Of a DNA stretch of 64,000 nt, positions 20,108 to 30,260 are shown in pieces (position 1 is the stretch's first letter; the number at the start of each line of letters is the position of its first letter). The DNA is taken from NCBI GenBank assembly GCA_016124895.1, contig WGMU01000006.1, forward strand, positions 62,001-126,000, written 5' to 3'. The notes under the pieces are model-generated. The model was not told the origin of the DNA and searched no databases. It saw only the letters and a program-made list of their open reading frames with translations. This DNA is from a bacterium (GTDB lineage: Bacteria; Planctomycetota; Planctomycetia; Planctomycetales; Planctomycetaceae). A program made the position numbers and the translations under genes.

Positions 20108-21340
20108 TCACGATCCTGACGACTGTCTGATCAGTTCGAGCATCAGTTCGACAGCCTTTGCAGCGAATGCCGGATCGTTGATGCTGGCATCGACTTCGAC
20201 AACCGGGATGTCGCTGCGGACGCTGGCTTTGACGGCGTCGAAAAAGGCCCGATCGGCCTCGCGGTCGCAGAAACGGTCACCATCGGCGTCGAGCATTGAG
20301 ACGCCTTTCAATGGGAAGAGGAATGCGACTGGGCCGGTCGCGGCGTTGGCTTTCGCTGCAAAGATCCCGCCGAGCTGACGGTTCTCTTCGACGGTCGTTC
20401 GCATCAGTGTGATCTCCGGCGTCCATTCGTAGAAGTTGCGGTTGCCGTCGCGGAATTTCGGCGGCACCGTGCTCAACGGACCGAAGTTGCACATGTCGAT
20501 ACAGCCAGGCACGATCAGGTGTGGCAGGCCGCGGCGACCAGGTGCCGAGAGGCGATCAGGGCCGGCGGTCAGGACGCCACCACACAGTTCATCGGCCCAT
20601 TCGGTCGTTGTGATATCGAGCACCGCGTCCACAAGTTGTTCATCCGCCAGCGATTCGAGGACTCGTCCGCCGGTGCCCGTCGCATGAAAAACGAGCACTT
20701 CGTAACCGGCGGCATCGAGTGCCGCACGGCAGGCGTCGACGCACCTGGTCGTGTTGCCAAACATGCTCGCAGCAATCAGCCGCCGTTCGCTCGCGGCGGC
20801 CGGGATCGCAGCACCAGCCATCCCGCAAATCGCGCCGGCCGCCCGTGAGAGGATGGTCCGCGAGATGCGATTGATGCCGGCCACGTCGACGATCGACGGC
20901 ATGATCACGATGTCTTTTGTGCCGACGAACGGGGAAACGTCCCCGGCCGCGAGCGTCGAGACACAGAGCTTCGGGACTCCGATCGGCAGACTGCGCATGG
21001 CCGCCGTCACGATGCCCGTCCCGCCCGAGCCGCCCATGCCGATGATGCCGTCGAACCGGCCGGCCTCAAACAAACGCCGTACCGCGACGGCCGCACCGGC
21101 ACTCATCACCGCGATTGCCCGACCGCGGTCCCGGTCGCGCCGCAGCGTTGCCAGCGAGTCGCCACCAGCCTGAGCGATCCCGTCGGCTTCGACGTCGATG
21201 GGAAACAGATCGGTTGAACCATCGATACCCACGTTGACCGTCATGACGTCGCAGCCAGCGTCGACAATTCGCTCGCGCAGAAACGCGTACTCAGCGCCTT
21301 TGGTATCGAACGTTCCAAGCAGCAGGATGCGACTGGGCAT
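20108..21340 (-). CDS. Tm-1-like ATP-binding (UPF0261) protein
   Basis: The start at 21340 (MPSRILLLGTFDTKGAEYAF) has GGAGAAG about 8-14 nt upstream, which beats the longer frame from 21382. The 410-residue protein shows the two-domain UPF0261 plan. The N-terminal nucleotide-binding part has GIIGMGGSGGTGIVTAAMRS and VSPFVGTKDIVIMPSIVDVA. The C-terminal part has LIVPGCIDMCNFGPL, EITLMRTTVEENRQLGGIFA and FLFPLKGVSMLD. The plant homologue Tm-1 binds ATP and a viral replicase; the bacterial role is unknown and probably enzymatic. It stands alone, divergent from fliD. Confidence 0.92.
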   Translation of the reverse strand: MPSRILLLGTFDTKGAEYAFLRERIVDAGCDVMTVNVGIDGSTDLFPIDVEADGIAQAGGDSLATLRRDRDRGRAIAVMSAGAAVAVRRLFEAGRFDGIIGMGGSGGTGIVTAAMRSLPIGVPKLCVSTLAAGDVSPFVGTKDIVIMPSIVDVAGINRISRTILSRAAGAICGMAGAAIPAAASERRLIAASMFGNTTRCVDACRAALDAAGYEVLVFHATGTGGRVLESLADEQLVDAVLDITTTEWADELCGGVLTAGPDRLSAPGRRGLPHLIVPGCIDMCNFGPLSTVPPKFRDGNRNFYEWTPEITLMRTTVEENRQLGGIFAAKANAATGPVAFLFPLKGVSMLDADGDRFCDREADRAFFDAVKASVRSDIPVVEVDASINDPAFAAKAVELMLELIRQSSGS

Positions 21341-21688
21341 GGAGCTTCTCCGAGGCAGCAGATCAAACGTCAGGCGAGACAAGGCGTGTTTCTGCCCGAT
21401 TTGTCGCAGGGCCTACGCCGTTTGCAAAGCGTTCGGTGGCCGGCGTTCCAGGCGGCGATTGCCTCCGTGTCTGAGGTTTTCCACCGGCCAAGTCTGCGGC
21501 AATGAGAAGACAGGGTGGCGTGACAATCGGTGCGGGCTGAAGGGCTCGTGCGGCGTTCGTCGGAATCAGAGTCGTGCCAACTGCGGTTTGCAGCAGCCAT
21601 CTTTTCCTGACCGATACTTTCTGCACGGACCGTCTGCGCGCTGCTGCGCAACGGTGACTGCCAGTGTCGCCATTTGCAGGGCAATCGT
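21341..21688. other. Divergent region upstream of fliD
   Basis: These 348 bases separate two divergent genes and so should hold promoters for both. I found no convincing sigma-28 or sigma-54 element for fliD and no repeat. Short open frames across it lack protein-like composition. Confidence 0.4.
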
Positions 21689-24439
21689 GTGACGGGAATT
21701 CGGACAGGCATCGGGCTCTTCAGTGGGATCGATATCGCTGGTCTGACCGACCAGTTGATCGCCGCCGAGCGTGCGCCTGCCAATCGAATCGAAAGCCGCA
21801 TTGCGAACTTTCAGGCTGTTGATGCCGGACTGCAGGCCCTGGAGGCAAATGTCCTGACACTCGGAACGTCGATCGCGACGCTCGGACAGAAAAACACATT
21901 CGACTCATTTCAGGTGGGTAACTCGTCGCCAGGGCAGCTTACCGTGTCGACGGATGGATCGGCGGCGCTGGGTAATTACGCTTTTCAGACGCTGCGACTG
22001 GCCTCGACTGAGCAGCGGCTGTCGAAAGGCTTTGCGAATTCCGACACACAGAAAATCGGTGCCGGATCGATTGCCATTTCGCAGGGCGGCGAACTGACGA
22101 CGGCGACACGGCTCGACACGTTTAATGGCGGCGACGGCATCCAGCGCGGCTCCATCCGGATCACCGACCGTTCGGGTTCGACGGCAACGGTCGATCTGTC
22201 AGCGGCATTCACGATCGACGACGTTCTGAATGCGATCAACGACGCCAGTGGGATCAACGTGACCGCGTCTGCTTCCGGGGGCAGTCTCGTGCTGACGGAC
22301 ACGTCCGGCAGCACGTCGTCCAATCTGAAGGTTGAAGAGGTCGGCAATGGCACGACCGCCTCTGACCTCGGAATCCTGCAGTCTGCTGGAGCAAACACAC
22401 TGACCGGTTCCGAAGTCTATTACGTGACCCAGGATTTCACGTTCGACCAGCTCAACGATAGCAACGGCATCTTCAAAACACAGGGATCAGCCGACCTGAA
22501 AATCACGGCGCAGGACGGCACCGCGATCGAAGTCAATCTCGACAGCGTCTTCAGTCTCAGCGAACTGCTCGACGCGATTAATACGCAGTCCAGTAATGGC
22601 GGCAAGGTGACTGCGAGCCTGTCCAACGGGCGGCTCAGCCTGACTGACAATACTGGCGGAGCTGGAACTCTGACGGTCGAAGACGTCAACGGTGCCAAAG
22701 TGGTAAATTCGCTGGGGCTCGATAACGCCGCTACCGGCAACACACTGACGGGCGACCGGCTGCTGGCGGGGATCGGCTCCCGACTGCTCAGAAACCTGAA
22801 CGGCGGCCAGGGCATTTCAACGCCGGGCCAGATCACCGTGACGGATCGCACCGGAAAGACGGCGACACTGGATCTCAGCGGGGCCGAGTCGCTCGATGAA
22901 GTCCTGACGGCGATCAATTCAGCGGTCGACGATTCGACCCTGCAGGCGCTCAGTCTTAAGGCTCGCATCGACGCGAACGGGACGGGGATTCAGATCGTCG
23001 ATACGTCGGGAGCGACAGCCAGTAATCTGACGATTGCTGATGTCGGAGGCGGAACAACTGCCGCCGATCTCGGCATCACCGTCGACGACGCTGTGTCGAG
23101 TATCGAGTCCGGTTCGCTGTCGCTGCGGCACGTCAATGCAACGACGTCGCTGTCGACTTATGCGCCGGACGGCGGACCCGTTCAGACGGGCTCGTTTCTG
23201 ATCATCGATTCGGCCGGCAATCAGGCCTCGATTTCGATCAGCACAAACGCAAAGACGATTGGAGACGTCCTGCAGCGCATCAATGCGGCAACGGGAGTGC
23301 AGGTTACAGCCAGTCTGAATGATACGGGCGATGGTTTCGTCATTACCGACGATGCCGGCGGCGCTGGAACTCTGCAGATCAAGGAAGTCACAGGCAACGT
23401 CGCCGCCGAGCTGCGGATTCTGGGGCAGGGAGTTGTCGGCGGTGGTGGCAGCCAGGAAATCTCCAGCCGGCAGCGAACGGTGATCGATGTCAGCGCGGAC
23501 GACACACTCGATTCGCTCGTCAGCAAAATCAACAGTACGTCGAATGACCTGAGTGCCAGCGTCGTCAACGACGGTTCGTCATTCAACGCATTTCGACTGA
23601 CGCTGACCTCCAGAACTTCGGGATCAGCCGGCCGGTTCGTCATCGATACGGGAAGTCTCGATCTCGGTCTGACGACTTCGACAACCGCTCAGGACGCTCT
23701 GCTGCAGATCGGATCAAATCCCGCAACGTCGTTCCTGCGTTCATCAACCAGCAACCAGTTCGACAAAGTCGGGACCGGCATCAACGTGACGGTACAAGCC
23801 GTCAGCACGACACCCGCGCAGGTTTCGATCACTCGGGATTCCAGCCGAGTCACGTCGGCATTGCAGAATTTCGTCTCGGCATATAACTCGTTCATCACAA
23901 CGAAAGACACGCTCACAAAATTCGATGCGACGGATCCGACTCAGAGCGGACCATTGCAGGGACAGGGCATTGTTCTAAGGGTCGAGACTCGGCTGAACGC
24001 GCTGATCAATCATCAGTTTGGGTCATCTGGCTCGATCCGTTCGCTCAGTGATCTGGGAATCCAGGTGACCACTGGCGGGCAACTGCAGTTCGATCAGTCC
24101 GTCTTTAACGATGCCGTCGCTTCTGACTCTGAATCCGTCCGGTCATTTTTCCTGATCAGCGGCGCGGGGGCTGCCGACGGCCTGAGCAAGACTCTGGATT
24201 CACTGACGAATACCGTCGATGGCGTCTTCACACTCCAGCGGAACTCAATTGGAGCGACGATCGATTCCATGACGAATCGCGTCGCGGAAATTGACGCGTT
24301 GCTGGCCATCCGCAAGGAGCGGCTGCTGCAGAATTTCATAAATATGGAATCCGCCATCGGTGCGGTGCAGTCACAACAGAGTGCCCTGTCAGCGCTGCTC
24401 GGAAATGGCATCGCCAGTTCCAGTGGATCATCAAAGTAG
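21689..24439 (+). CDS. fliD: Flagellar filament cap protein FliD with five flagellin-IN repeats
   Basis: FliD caps the growing flagellar filament and helps flagellin fold. The GTG at 21689 has AGGG about 9 nt upstream; a TTG at 21674 would add five residues. The N-terminal domain is typical (GLFSGIDIAGLTDQLIAAER), and the C-terminal domain returns with a coiled-coil-forming end (MTNRVAEIDALLAIRKERLL). Between them lie five flagellin-hook-IN type repeats, starting near 22147, 22490, 22820, 23185 and 23475, with text such as TIDDVLNAINDASGINVTAS. At about 916 residues it is nearly twice the usual size. No other flagellar gene is in the window. Confidence 0.93.
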   Translation: MTGIRTGIGLFSGIDIAGLTDQLIAAERAPANRIESRIANFQAVDAGLQALEANVLTLGTSIATLGQKNTFDSFQVGNSSPGQLTVSTDGSAALGNYAFQTLRLASTEQRLSKGFANSDTQKIGAGSIAISQGGELTTATRLDTFNGGDGIQRGSIRITDRSGSTATVDLSAAFTIDDVLNAINDASGINVTASASGGSLVLTDTSGSTSSNLKVEEVGNGTTASDLGILQSAGANTLTGSEVYYVTQDFTFDQLNDSNGIFKTQGSADLKITAQDGTAIEVNLDSVFSLSELLDAINTQSSNGGKVTASLSNGRLSLTDNTGGAGTLTVEDVNGAKVVNSLGLDNAATGNTLTGDRLLAGIGSRLLRNLNGGQGISTPGQITVTDRTGKTATLDLSGAESLDEVLTAINSAVDDSTLQALSLKARIDANGTGIQIVDTSGATASNLTIADVGGGTTAADLGITVDDAVSSIESGSLSLRHVNATTSLSTYAPDGGPVQTGSFLIIDSAGNQASISISTNAKTIGDVLQRINAATGVQVTASLNDTGDGFVITDDAGGAGTLQIKEVTGNVAAELRILGQGVVGGGGSQEISSRQRTVIDVSADDTLDSLVSKINSTSNDLSASVVNDGSSFNAFRLTLTSRTSGSAGRFVIDTGSLDLGLTTSTTAQDALLQIGSNPATSFLRSSTSNQFDKVGTGINVTVQAVSTTPAQVSITRDSSRVTSALQNFVSAYNSFITTKDTLTKFDATDPTQSGPLQGQGIVLRVETRLNALINHQFGSSGSIRSLSDLGIQVTTGGQLQFDQSVFNDAVASDSESVRSFFLISGAGAADGLSKTLDSLTNTVDGVFTLQRNSIGATIDSMTNRVAEIDALLAIRKERLLQNFINMESAIGAVQSQQSALSALLGNGIASSSGSSK

Positions 24440-24630
24440 ACAACCCGACAGGCTGATCGCGGAACAGCGTTTCTTCGCCATCAAATACGCACCGGGCCGA
24501 AACCAGACAATCCGCAGGTATCGGCATTCGCCCGCGTCGTCATTGCGTTGCCCTGCCACAATCCGGCAATGTTCCCTCCAACGGCAGCCGCGTCGTCGAG
24601 AATTCCGAACTCCGCACTCTGATTCTGCAC

Positions 24631-25269
24631 ATGCCTGTTTTCGCCGTCGTTCCCGCTGCCGGACTCAGTCGTCGTATGGGGCGGCCGAAACTCACACTGC
24701 CTCTCGCCGGCCAACCGGTCATCAAGCATCTGCTGGCAGCGCTTGATCAGCCGGAAATCGATGCCGTCGTGCTTGTGTTTCGACACGGCGACTCGGAACT
24801 GTCTGCAGCGCTGCAGACCGCAGCCTCAGCGCGACATTCTCAGTTGATCGTCGTGCAGCCGGAGATCGACCCGCCAGATATGCGGACGAGTGTCGAGATC
24901 GGACTGGCTGAAATTCGCCGACGATTCTCACCGGGCGACGACGCGGCGTGGCTGCTCATTCCGGCCGATCATCCGGTACTTGACGGCGACGTCGTTCGTC
25001 AACTGCTCGCAGCCATGTCTCAGAGCGATGCTGACATTCTGATTCCAACGCACGACGGTCAACGTGGTCATCCGACGTTGTTTCGCTGGCCGCTGGCAGA
25101 ACGCGTCACTGAGATTCCTGCAGGCCGGGGACTCAACTGGCTGGTGCGGCACGAGTCTGTATCTGTCATTGAAGTGGCGGTCGCGACCGACAGCGTGCTG
25201 CTCGATCTGGACACGCCGGACGACTTCCGGAAGCTCGAACAGCGACGCATCGGACATCGTCGATCCTGA
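24631..25269 (+). CDS. MobA/MocA-like nucleotidyltransferase
   Basis: The 212-residue cytosolic enzyme has the nucleotide-binding signature AAGLSRRMGRPKLTLP right after the start, and Asp in LLIPADHPVLDGDVV for metal binding. The pattern matches molybdenum-cofactor cytidylyl- or guanylyltransferases, which transfer a nucleotide from CTP or GTP to molybdopterin. Other NTP_transf_3 proteins share it, so the substrate is open. No molybdoenzyme or moa/moe gene is nearby. The short gap before the PEPCK gene (172 bp) does not force an operon. Confidence 0.85.
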   Translation: MPVFAVVPAAGLSRRMGRPKLTLPLAGQPVIKHLLAALDQPEIDAVVLVFRHGDSELSAALQTAASARHSQLIVVQPEIDPPDMRTSVEIGLAEIRRRFSPGDDAAWLLIPADHPVLDGDVVRQLLAAMSQSDADILIPTHDGQRGHPTLFRWPLAERVTEIPAGRGLNWLVRHESVSVIEVAVATDSVLLDLDTPDDFRKLEQRRIGHRRS

Positions 25270-25441
25270 CAGGCGGCGCCGAGTCGATTGGCGAAATCGA
25301 TCCATGCCCGTGCTATGCTCCGCGCTCCTGAGCCGTGTCTGCTGCACGCCTCACGACGGACTGCTCAACCGTCGGCTGGAATCGGAACATGCCACCTTTG
25401 AGCGTACGCGCCGACGCTGAAATGACAGGACCAATGCAGTC

Positions 25442-28400
25442 ATGAGTCAGCCTGTGAGATCAATTGGCTTTGTTGTTGAGAATCCTCTGTCAGACCGAAA
25501 CGCCGCACGCGAACGAGTCATCCGTTACGTCGTGCTGAAACTGATTGCGAACGGTCTGCCTCATCCGCCGACACCGGACTCTGCAACAACGTCTCTCGAC
25601 GCCGAAAGTCTGCTCGACAGTTATCACCAGCGGTTGCGGCTGTTGCAGGATATTCGCTGCCCGGCCGATCGCCGCATCGAGACATTTCTGAACGCGCATC
25701 TCGCAGCACATGCTGGCGACGAACCGCTCAGCCTGCCGGAGTGGACGATTATTCTTGATCGACATGGCCTGGCCCGCGAGATGTCTCTGCCGGTCGATGG
25801 TGACAGTTACGAAAACGGACTCGTCTCGTCCTATCGTGTTCGTAATGGCGTGCTGCACAACCCGTTACACGACCGGCGGACGACCAGCGGCACGTTTCAC
25901 GTGGCCGAAGGCGGCCTGCCAATTCCGCGCGACAAGCGGGCGGTTCCGCAGCAGACCTTTGCGGCGCTGTTTCGAGCGGCCTTCAACGCGCCGGACGAAT
26001 CGCTTGAGCTGCCGTTTACTGCCGACTGCGGCGAATCGGCAAAGACGTTCGTTTCGCTGCTGCTGCGGCCACTCGTGTGTCCGGCAGTGCCCGGCGTCTG
26101 TTCGGAAAAGCGGATGGAAATCCGCTTTTTTGCTCCCGGCTCGCTGGTCAGTAATCTCGATTTTGTCGAGTCGATCTTCGGCAATGCCGGTGACCCGTTC
26201 GTGCCGGATAACGATGCGGCGCTCGACGTCGAACACTGGACCGGGCAGACCGGCTGCGTGATTCTCGCTCCGCATCTGACCCGCCTGCGCAAGTGCGACG
26301 TCGGACTGCCGAACGATGCGGATGCGACCGAACGGCAGCGTGAAGACGGCATGTGCTGGAAGTCCGAGGACGAGCTGTACAACGACGGCCAGCCGTTCAA
26401 GCTGACCTGCCGTGACGCCGAAGGCGTCATCGTCACGCTGATTGCCGACAACTATTACGGCTACTGCAAAAAGGAGGTGAAAACGCAGATCAGCTTCGCG
26501 GCCAATCTGTATGGCAACGTCGAAGAAGAACATGCTGGCGGGGCAATCGCGTTTGCGAGTTTCAATCTCGGCGACGAGTTCAACGCAGACAGCCGCCGGT
26601 ACAACAACCGTACGTTCGACGATGTCGCACGGGATTACGGCGGTTCGCTGATCGAAATCCAGCCGGAGGGCTACGGCATCGACCGAGTCTGTCCGAACCT
26701 GATCGTTATCCCTGAAGACGCACGTGCGTCGGTTCATGGTCAGAAGATTTCCTGGCAGCGGGACGGTGCCGATTACTCAATTCCGTTGCTGCCAGAGCAG
26801 GTCTACATGACGCCGGCAGGTTACCGCTTTCAGCTCCGCAAACACCCGTCAGCTCCGACCTGGCGTCTGGTCGGGACACTGTTTGAAGGTGTCTTCTGTC
26901 ACAAGCCGTGTACCGTCAGCGGCGGAGGAAAAAGTGAGATCAGCAAGTCGCTGATTGATTACGTGCTGTACGGGCCGATTTTTGTCGCCGATGTCGAACG
27001 CGATCTCGAACTCGTCGATCAGATTTTCAAACGTGATTACACCGACCGCTGGGATCCCGAAGGCAGCGTGCAGCCGGACTATGCAAAATTTCCAAGCCGT
27101 CCAGTGCTCGCGCCGAACCGATCGCTCGGCAGTGTGATCAAGTTGCTGACTCCTTCCGTCGACTACACCGGCGAGTACAACGAGTGGCTGCGGTCAATCC
27201 CCGGTTACATCTATGCGCTGGTCTTCATCATCAAGCGGTTTCATCGCGGCAATGCGGACACCGACTGGCGGCAGAACTTTTCGGTCGACATCGTCAATGG
27301 CGAGTCCGGTCACGAGCTGAAATACGGCGAGCGAAAACTGGTCGGTGATTACCTGCGCGTCGGGCTGCTCAACAGCAACACCTGGCGAACGTACAAACTG
27401 CGGCAGGACTTCGCAGCGGCGGAGAAAATCCAGACGGAAGACGACATCAGCGCGTCAGTCGTTGTTCCACACAGCCAATTGAACTCGGTTGGCGAAGTGA
27501 CGCCGCCAGCGTTCAGTTACAAGTTTGTTGCAAACTGCGAATTTCGACTGTTCCAGCGTCCGGATGATGCCGTGCATCGCGGACTCGATAAGCAGTGCGA
27601 AGCAGACCTCGCGCGAACCGACAACTTCATCGTCAACTTCGAGCCGCTGTCGCGCGACCAGGTCACTGAACTCCGCAACCACGCTGTTGATCTCAGCAAA
27701 TTCACTCAGCCGATGCAGCGCCTGCTCGAAGAAGCGGCTGCGTCGAGTGACCCGTACGTTGTCTGTTCCGCGACGCCGCGACTGATCGACGGTGTGCCGA
27801 GCAAGAACCCGCGATATCTGCAGAACCGACCGGACCTGATGGATCCCGACAGAGGTCACATCGCGCGGATGGGCGTGCGTCTCTTCCGGGCGATTCCTGC
27901 TGATGAGCCGGTGCATATTCCGGTGAATGCGGTTCTGTTCGGTCGCCGCAACAACCCACCGGATTACGAGCGTGGTATCCGACCACTGGCGGTCTACAAC
28001 CCGCTGCACTATCAGGAACTGCCGGAACTCTTCATGGACTTTGTCTGTTCGCTGACAGGCAAAAGTCCGTCAACGACAGGAGCTGGCAGCGAAGGTGCTC
28101 TGACGAAAGGTCCGTTCAACGCACTGCTGCCGATCACCGATCTGAACAACGCGCTGGTCAGTTATCTGCTGACCGAACTGGCGGGCTTCTCGACGCCAGC
28201 GGGACATATCGGTCCCAACGTGCAGGTCGATCACGACATCAGTCTGCTGATCCCCGAAATCTGGTGTCGGCTCTCTCCAGAAGAACGCACACCGGAATAC
28301 ATGATCCGCGAAAAGCTGCTCGAAAAACTGAGCGACTTTGAACACGACGGCAGGCAGGTCCCGGCAAGTCGGCTTGGCTATCGCATCACGTCTCGGTTTA

Positions 28401-28921
28401 TCCGCAGCTTTGTCGGTCGAATTTTTGACAACCCGCGCAAAGTGTTCGACGAGTCCATTCTGAAACCCGAAACGCAGGATCCGGCTGCATTCGCTGACGG
28501 CGTGCAGTACATCACCGAAGCTCACGAGCGTGTCGCGAAGCTGTACTTTGACGATGGTTCGGTTGAGCAGGCGTGTCCGCCGCTGAAAGCGCTGCTGCAC
28601 ATCATGGTGCATGGCCAGTATGAAGGTTGCGGCCTGAACGATCCCGCAATCCGCGCGCTGTTCACGCAGAAATCGATGCTGGTGTCCGACTGGTACCGCG
28701 AACGACTACTGACGAAGCAGAAGCGGGACGTCGCTCTCTGGCAGCGGCACGTCAGGGCGCTTGAAGAGTTCGCGGCCTCACCTTCATCCAACGGCGCCGT
28801 CAAACGGCTTGAGATCGCGTCAAAGCTCGAAGCTGCGCGCAGGGAACTCGCCCGGGTCGATTCGCCCGAGTACCTGTCTGAACTCAATGGAATGCTCGGC
28901 GCCGACCCGATGGGTCTGTGA
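25442..28921 (+). CDS. Phosphoenolpyruvate carboxykinase, diphosphate-dependent (PPi-PEPCK) family
   Basis: The 1159-residue protein is the size of the PPi-type PEPCKs described from Propionibacterium and Entamoeba, far larger than ATP or GTP PEPCKs (about 540-640). Those enzymes interconvert PEP, CO2 and phosphate with oxaloacetate and PPi in the cytosol. Stretches I associate with the family are NGVLHNPLHDRRTTSGTFHV, NYYGYCKKEVKTQISF (residues ~339-354), CHKPCTVSGGGKSEISKSL (~486-504) and KSPSTTGAGSEGALTKGPFN (~873-892). No signal peptide or membrane segment is visible. The ATG at 25442 opens MSQPVRSIGFVVENPL. Identification is by recalled similarity; the family is often labelled hypothetical. 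It is a single-gene unit. Confidence 0.82.
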   Translation: MSQPVRSIGFVVENPLSDRNAARERVIRYVVLKLIANGLPHPPTPDSATTSLDAESLLDSYHQRLRLLQDIRCPADRRIETFLNAHLAAHAGDEPLSLPEWTIILDRHGLAREMSLPVDGDSYENGLVSSYRVRNGVLHNPLHDRRTTSGTFHVAEGGLPIPRDKRAVPQQTFAALFRAAFNAPDESLELPFTADCGESAKTFVSLLLRPLVCPAVPGVCSEKRMEIRFFAPGSLVSNLDFVESIFGNAGDPFVPDNDAALDVEHWTGQTGCVILAPHLTRLRKCDVGLPNDADATERQREDGMCWKSEDELYNDGQPFKLTCRDAEGVIVTLIADNYYGYCKKEVKTQISFAANLYGNVEEEHAGGAIAFASFNLGDEFNADSRRYNNRTFDDVARDYGGSLIEIQPEGYGIDRVCPNLIVIPEDARASVHGQKISWQRDGADYSIPLLPEQVYMTPAGYRFQLRKHPSAPTWRLVGTLFEGVFCHKPCTVSGGGKSEISKSLIDYVLYGPIFVADVERDLELVDQIFKRDYTDRWDPEGSVQPDYAKFPSRPVLAPNRSLGSVIKLLTPSVDYTGEYNEWLRSIPGYIYALVFIIKRFHRGNADTDWRQNFSVDIVNGESGHELKYGERKLVGDYLRVGLLNSNTWRTYKLRQDFAAAEKIQTEDDISASVVVPHSQLNSVGEVTPPAFSYKFVANCEFRLFQRPDDAVHRGLDKQCEADLARTDNFIVNFEPLSRDQVTELRNHAVDLSKFTQPMQRLLEEAAASSDPYVVCSATPRLIDGVPSKNPRYLQNRPDLMDPDRGHIARMGVRLFRAIPADEPVHIPVNAVLFGRRNNPPDYERGIRPLAVYNPLHYQELPELFMDFVCSLTGKSPSTTGAGSEGALTKGPFNALLPITDLNNALVSYLLTELAGFSTPAGHIGPNVQVDHDISLLIPEIWCRLSPEERTPEYMIREKLLEKLSDFEHDGRQVPASRLGYRITSRFIRSFVGRIFDNPRKVFDESILKPETQDPAAFADGVQYITEAHERVAKLYFDDGSVEQACPPLKALLHIMVHGQYEGCGLNDPAIRALFTQKSMLVSDWYRERLLTKQKRDVALWQRHVRALEEFAASPSSNGAVKRLEIASKLEAARRELARVDSPEYLSELNGMLGADPMGL

Positions 28922-29035
28922 CGCGTCCACCAGCCCGAGACGCGGCAGTAATCGCAACACCCCGTTTGCGTGTCGTCGCAGTGTGTGTGTCGTCGCCCTT
29001 TTCACCAGCACACGCGTCGTCGTTACAGAGGCGGG

Positions 29036-30205
29036 TCACTCAGCGGCGCGGTTCAGTTCGACGATCTTTTTCGTGATGTGGTTCAGGACAAACGGCAGGT
29101 AGATGATGCCGGAGTAGTGATCGGCGGTCATGCGGATGTGATGCGTCGTTGTCAGGCCGGCAGCTTTTGCGAGTGACTCGGAGCTGCGCGGCGGGACCAC
29201 GGTATCCCGCGTTCCCGAGTATAACCAGGTACGGTTGGCGTTGTACCGGTGAGCCAGCCGGTTCGGCTCGATGTGATAAACGAGTTCCTTCAGCCGCTCA
29301 CCTGTCAGCCCGGCGGCTTCCAGTCGTTCGCGGACTTTTGCCGAGTCGCGTTTGCCGTGCTGGATAACATCGAACAGGTCGCCGCCAGCGAGCATCAGAA
29401 ACACGCCGTGATATCCGCGATCAAGACCTGCGGTTGTGGCGGAAACAAATCCGCCGAGGCTCGTTCCCTGGAGAGAAATGTTCGACGCGTCGACATCCGG
29501 CAGAACGGAGATGGCATCGCGGGCGCGGCGGACATCGGCAACCGCCTGTCGAATCGAAGCAACAAGATTGTCCGCGTCGCGCGGACGCTCTCCTGCGCGA
29601 CGTTCTCCATAATGCGGCAGATGCAGCAGGAAGGCGTGCAGACCGCGCTGCTGGAACCCGCGAGCAAACAGCCGGCCGACCGTCATGCCGCTGCCGGATT
29701 CGTGAACGACGACAACCGCGGGCGCGACGATCACTTTGTCGGACTCGTCGCGCGCCGCATACCACTCCAGCGCGACCCGGTCGTTCTGCGCGTTGCCGGT
29801 GTCGATCGGTGACGGAAAACGAACCAGTGCATCGCCGCGGTTCTCCTTTGCCGGCTGGATACTTACGTCAAATTCCTGGACCGGCCACGACAGTCCGGTC
29901 AGGCATGCCTGCGCGTCAGCGTTTGAGTCCGCCCGACAGTTCAACGAGTCGCGTGCGGTCAACGTCCGTTCGGCAAACGATGATTGTGCAGCCGATTCAA
30001 CGGCAAGCGCTGACGACAATGAGAAGCTCAAAACGGCGAGTCCGCTCACCAGGCGCCAGACAATGCCGGACAGCGAGCCGTCCCAACGTCGCTGCGACCG
30101 TCGCGAATTTCCCGCAGGAATCTTTGGCTGTCCCTGTTCGATGACGCGGTTCCTCGAAACAATGCCGGACCTGCAGGATCCCGTCGACGCACGACAAAAC
30201 GACAT
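29036..30205 (-). CDS. Exported alpha/beta hydrolase
   Basis: The open frame extends to 30364, but that would overlap the divergent NYN gene (starting at 30261), so I take the ATG at 30205; a later non-ATG start nearer the hydrophobic segment (RLVSGLAVLSFSLSSALAVE) is also possible. The mature part is an alpha/beta hydrolase: VVVVHESGSG strand, the nucleophile elbow GTSLGG, acid region GTRDTVVPPRSS, and a histidine in TADHYSGIIYLPFVLNH. The strand LHAFLLHLPHYGERRAGERP resembles dienelactone-hydrolase or acetyl-esterase types. The substrate is unknown; the protein is probably periplasmic. It is divergent from the NYN gene with a short shared promoter region. Confidence 0.78.
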   Translation of the reverse strand: MSFCRASTGSCRSGIVSRNRVIEQGQPKIPAGNSRRSQRRWDGSLSGIVWRLVSGLAVLSFSLSSALAVESAAQSSFAERTLTARDSLNCRADSNADAQACLTGLSWPVQEFDVSIQPAKENRGDALVRFPSPIDTGNAQNDRVALEWYAARDESDKVIVAPAVVVVHESGSGMTVGRLFARGFQQRGLHAFLLHLPHYGERRAGERPRDADNLVASIRQAVADVRRARDAISVLPDVDASNISLQGTSLGGFVSATTAGLDRGYHGVFLMLAGGDLFDVIQHGKRDSAKVRERLEAAGLTGERLKELVYHIEPNRLAHRYNANRTWLYSGTRDTVVPPRSSESLAKAAGLTTTHHIRMTADHYSGIIYLPFVLNHITKKIVELNRAAE

Positions 30206-30260
30206 CCTTTGCAGCAGCTTCTGCGTCAGGCTGCTCTGTTGAACAAGGCACAACGCTGTC

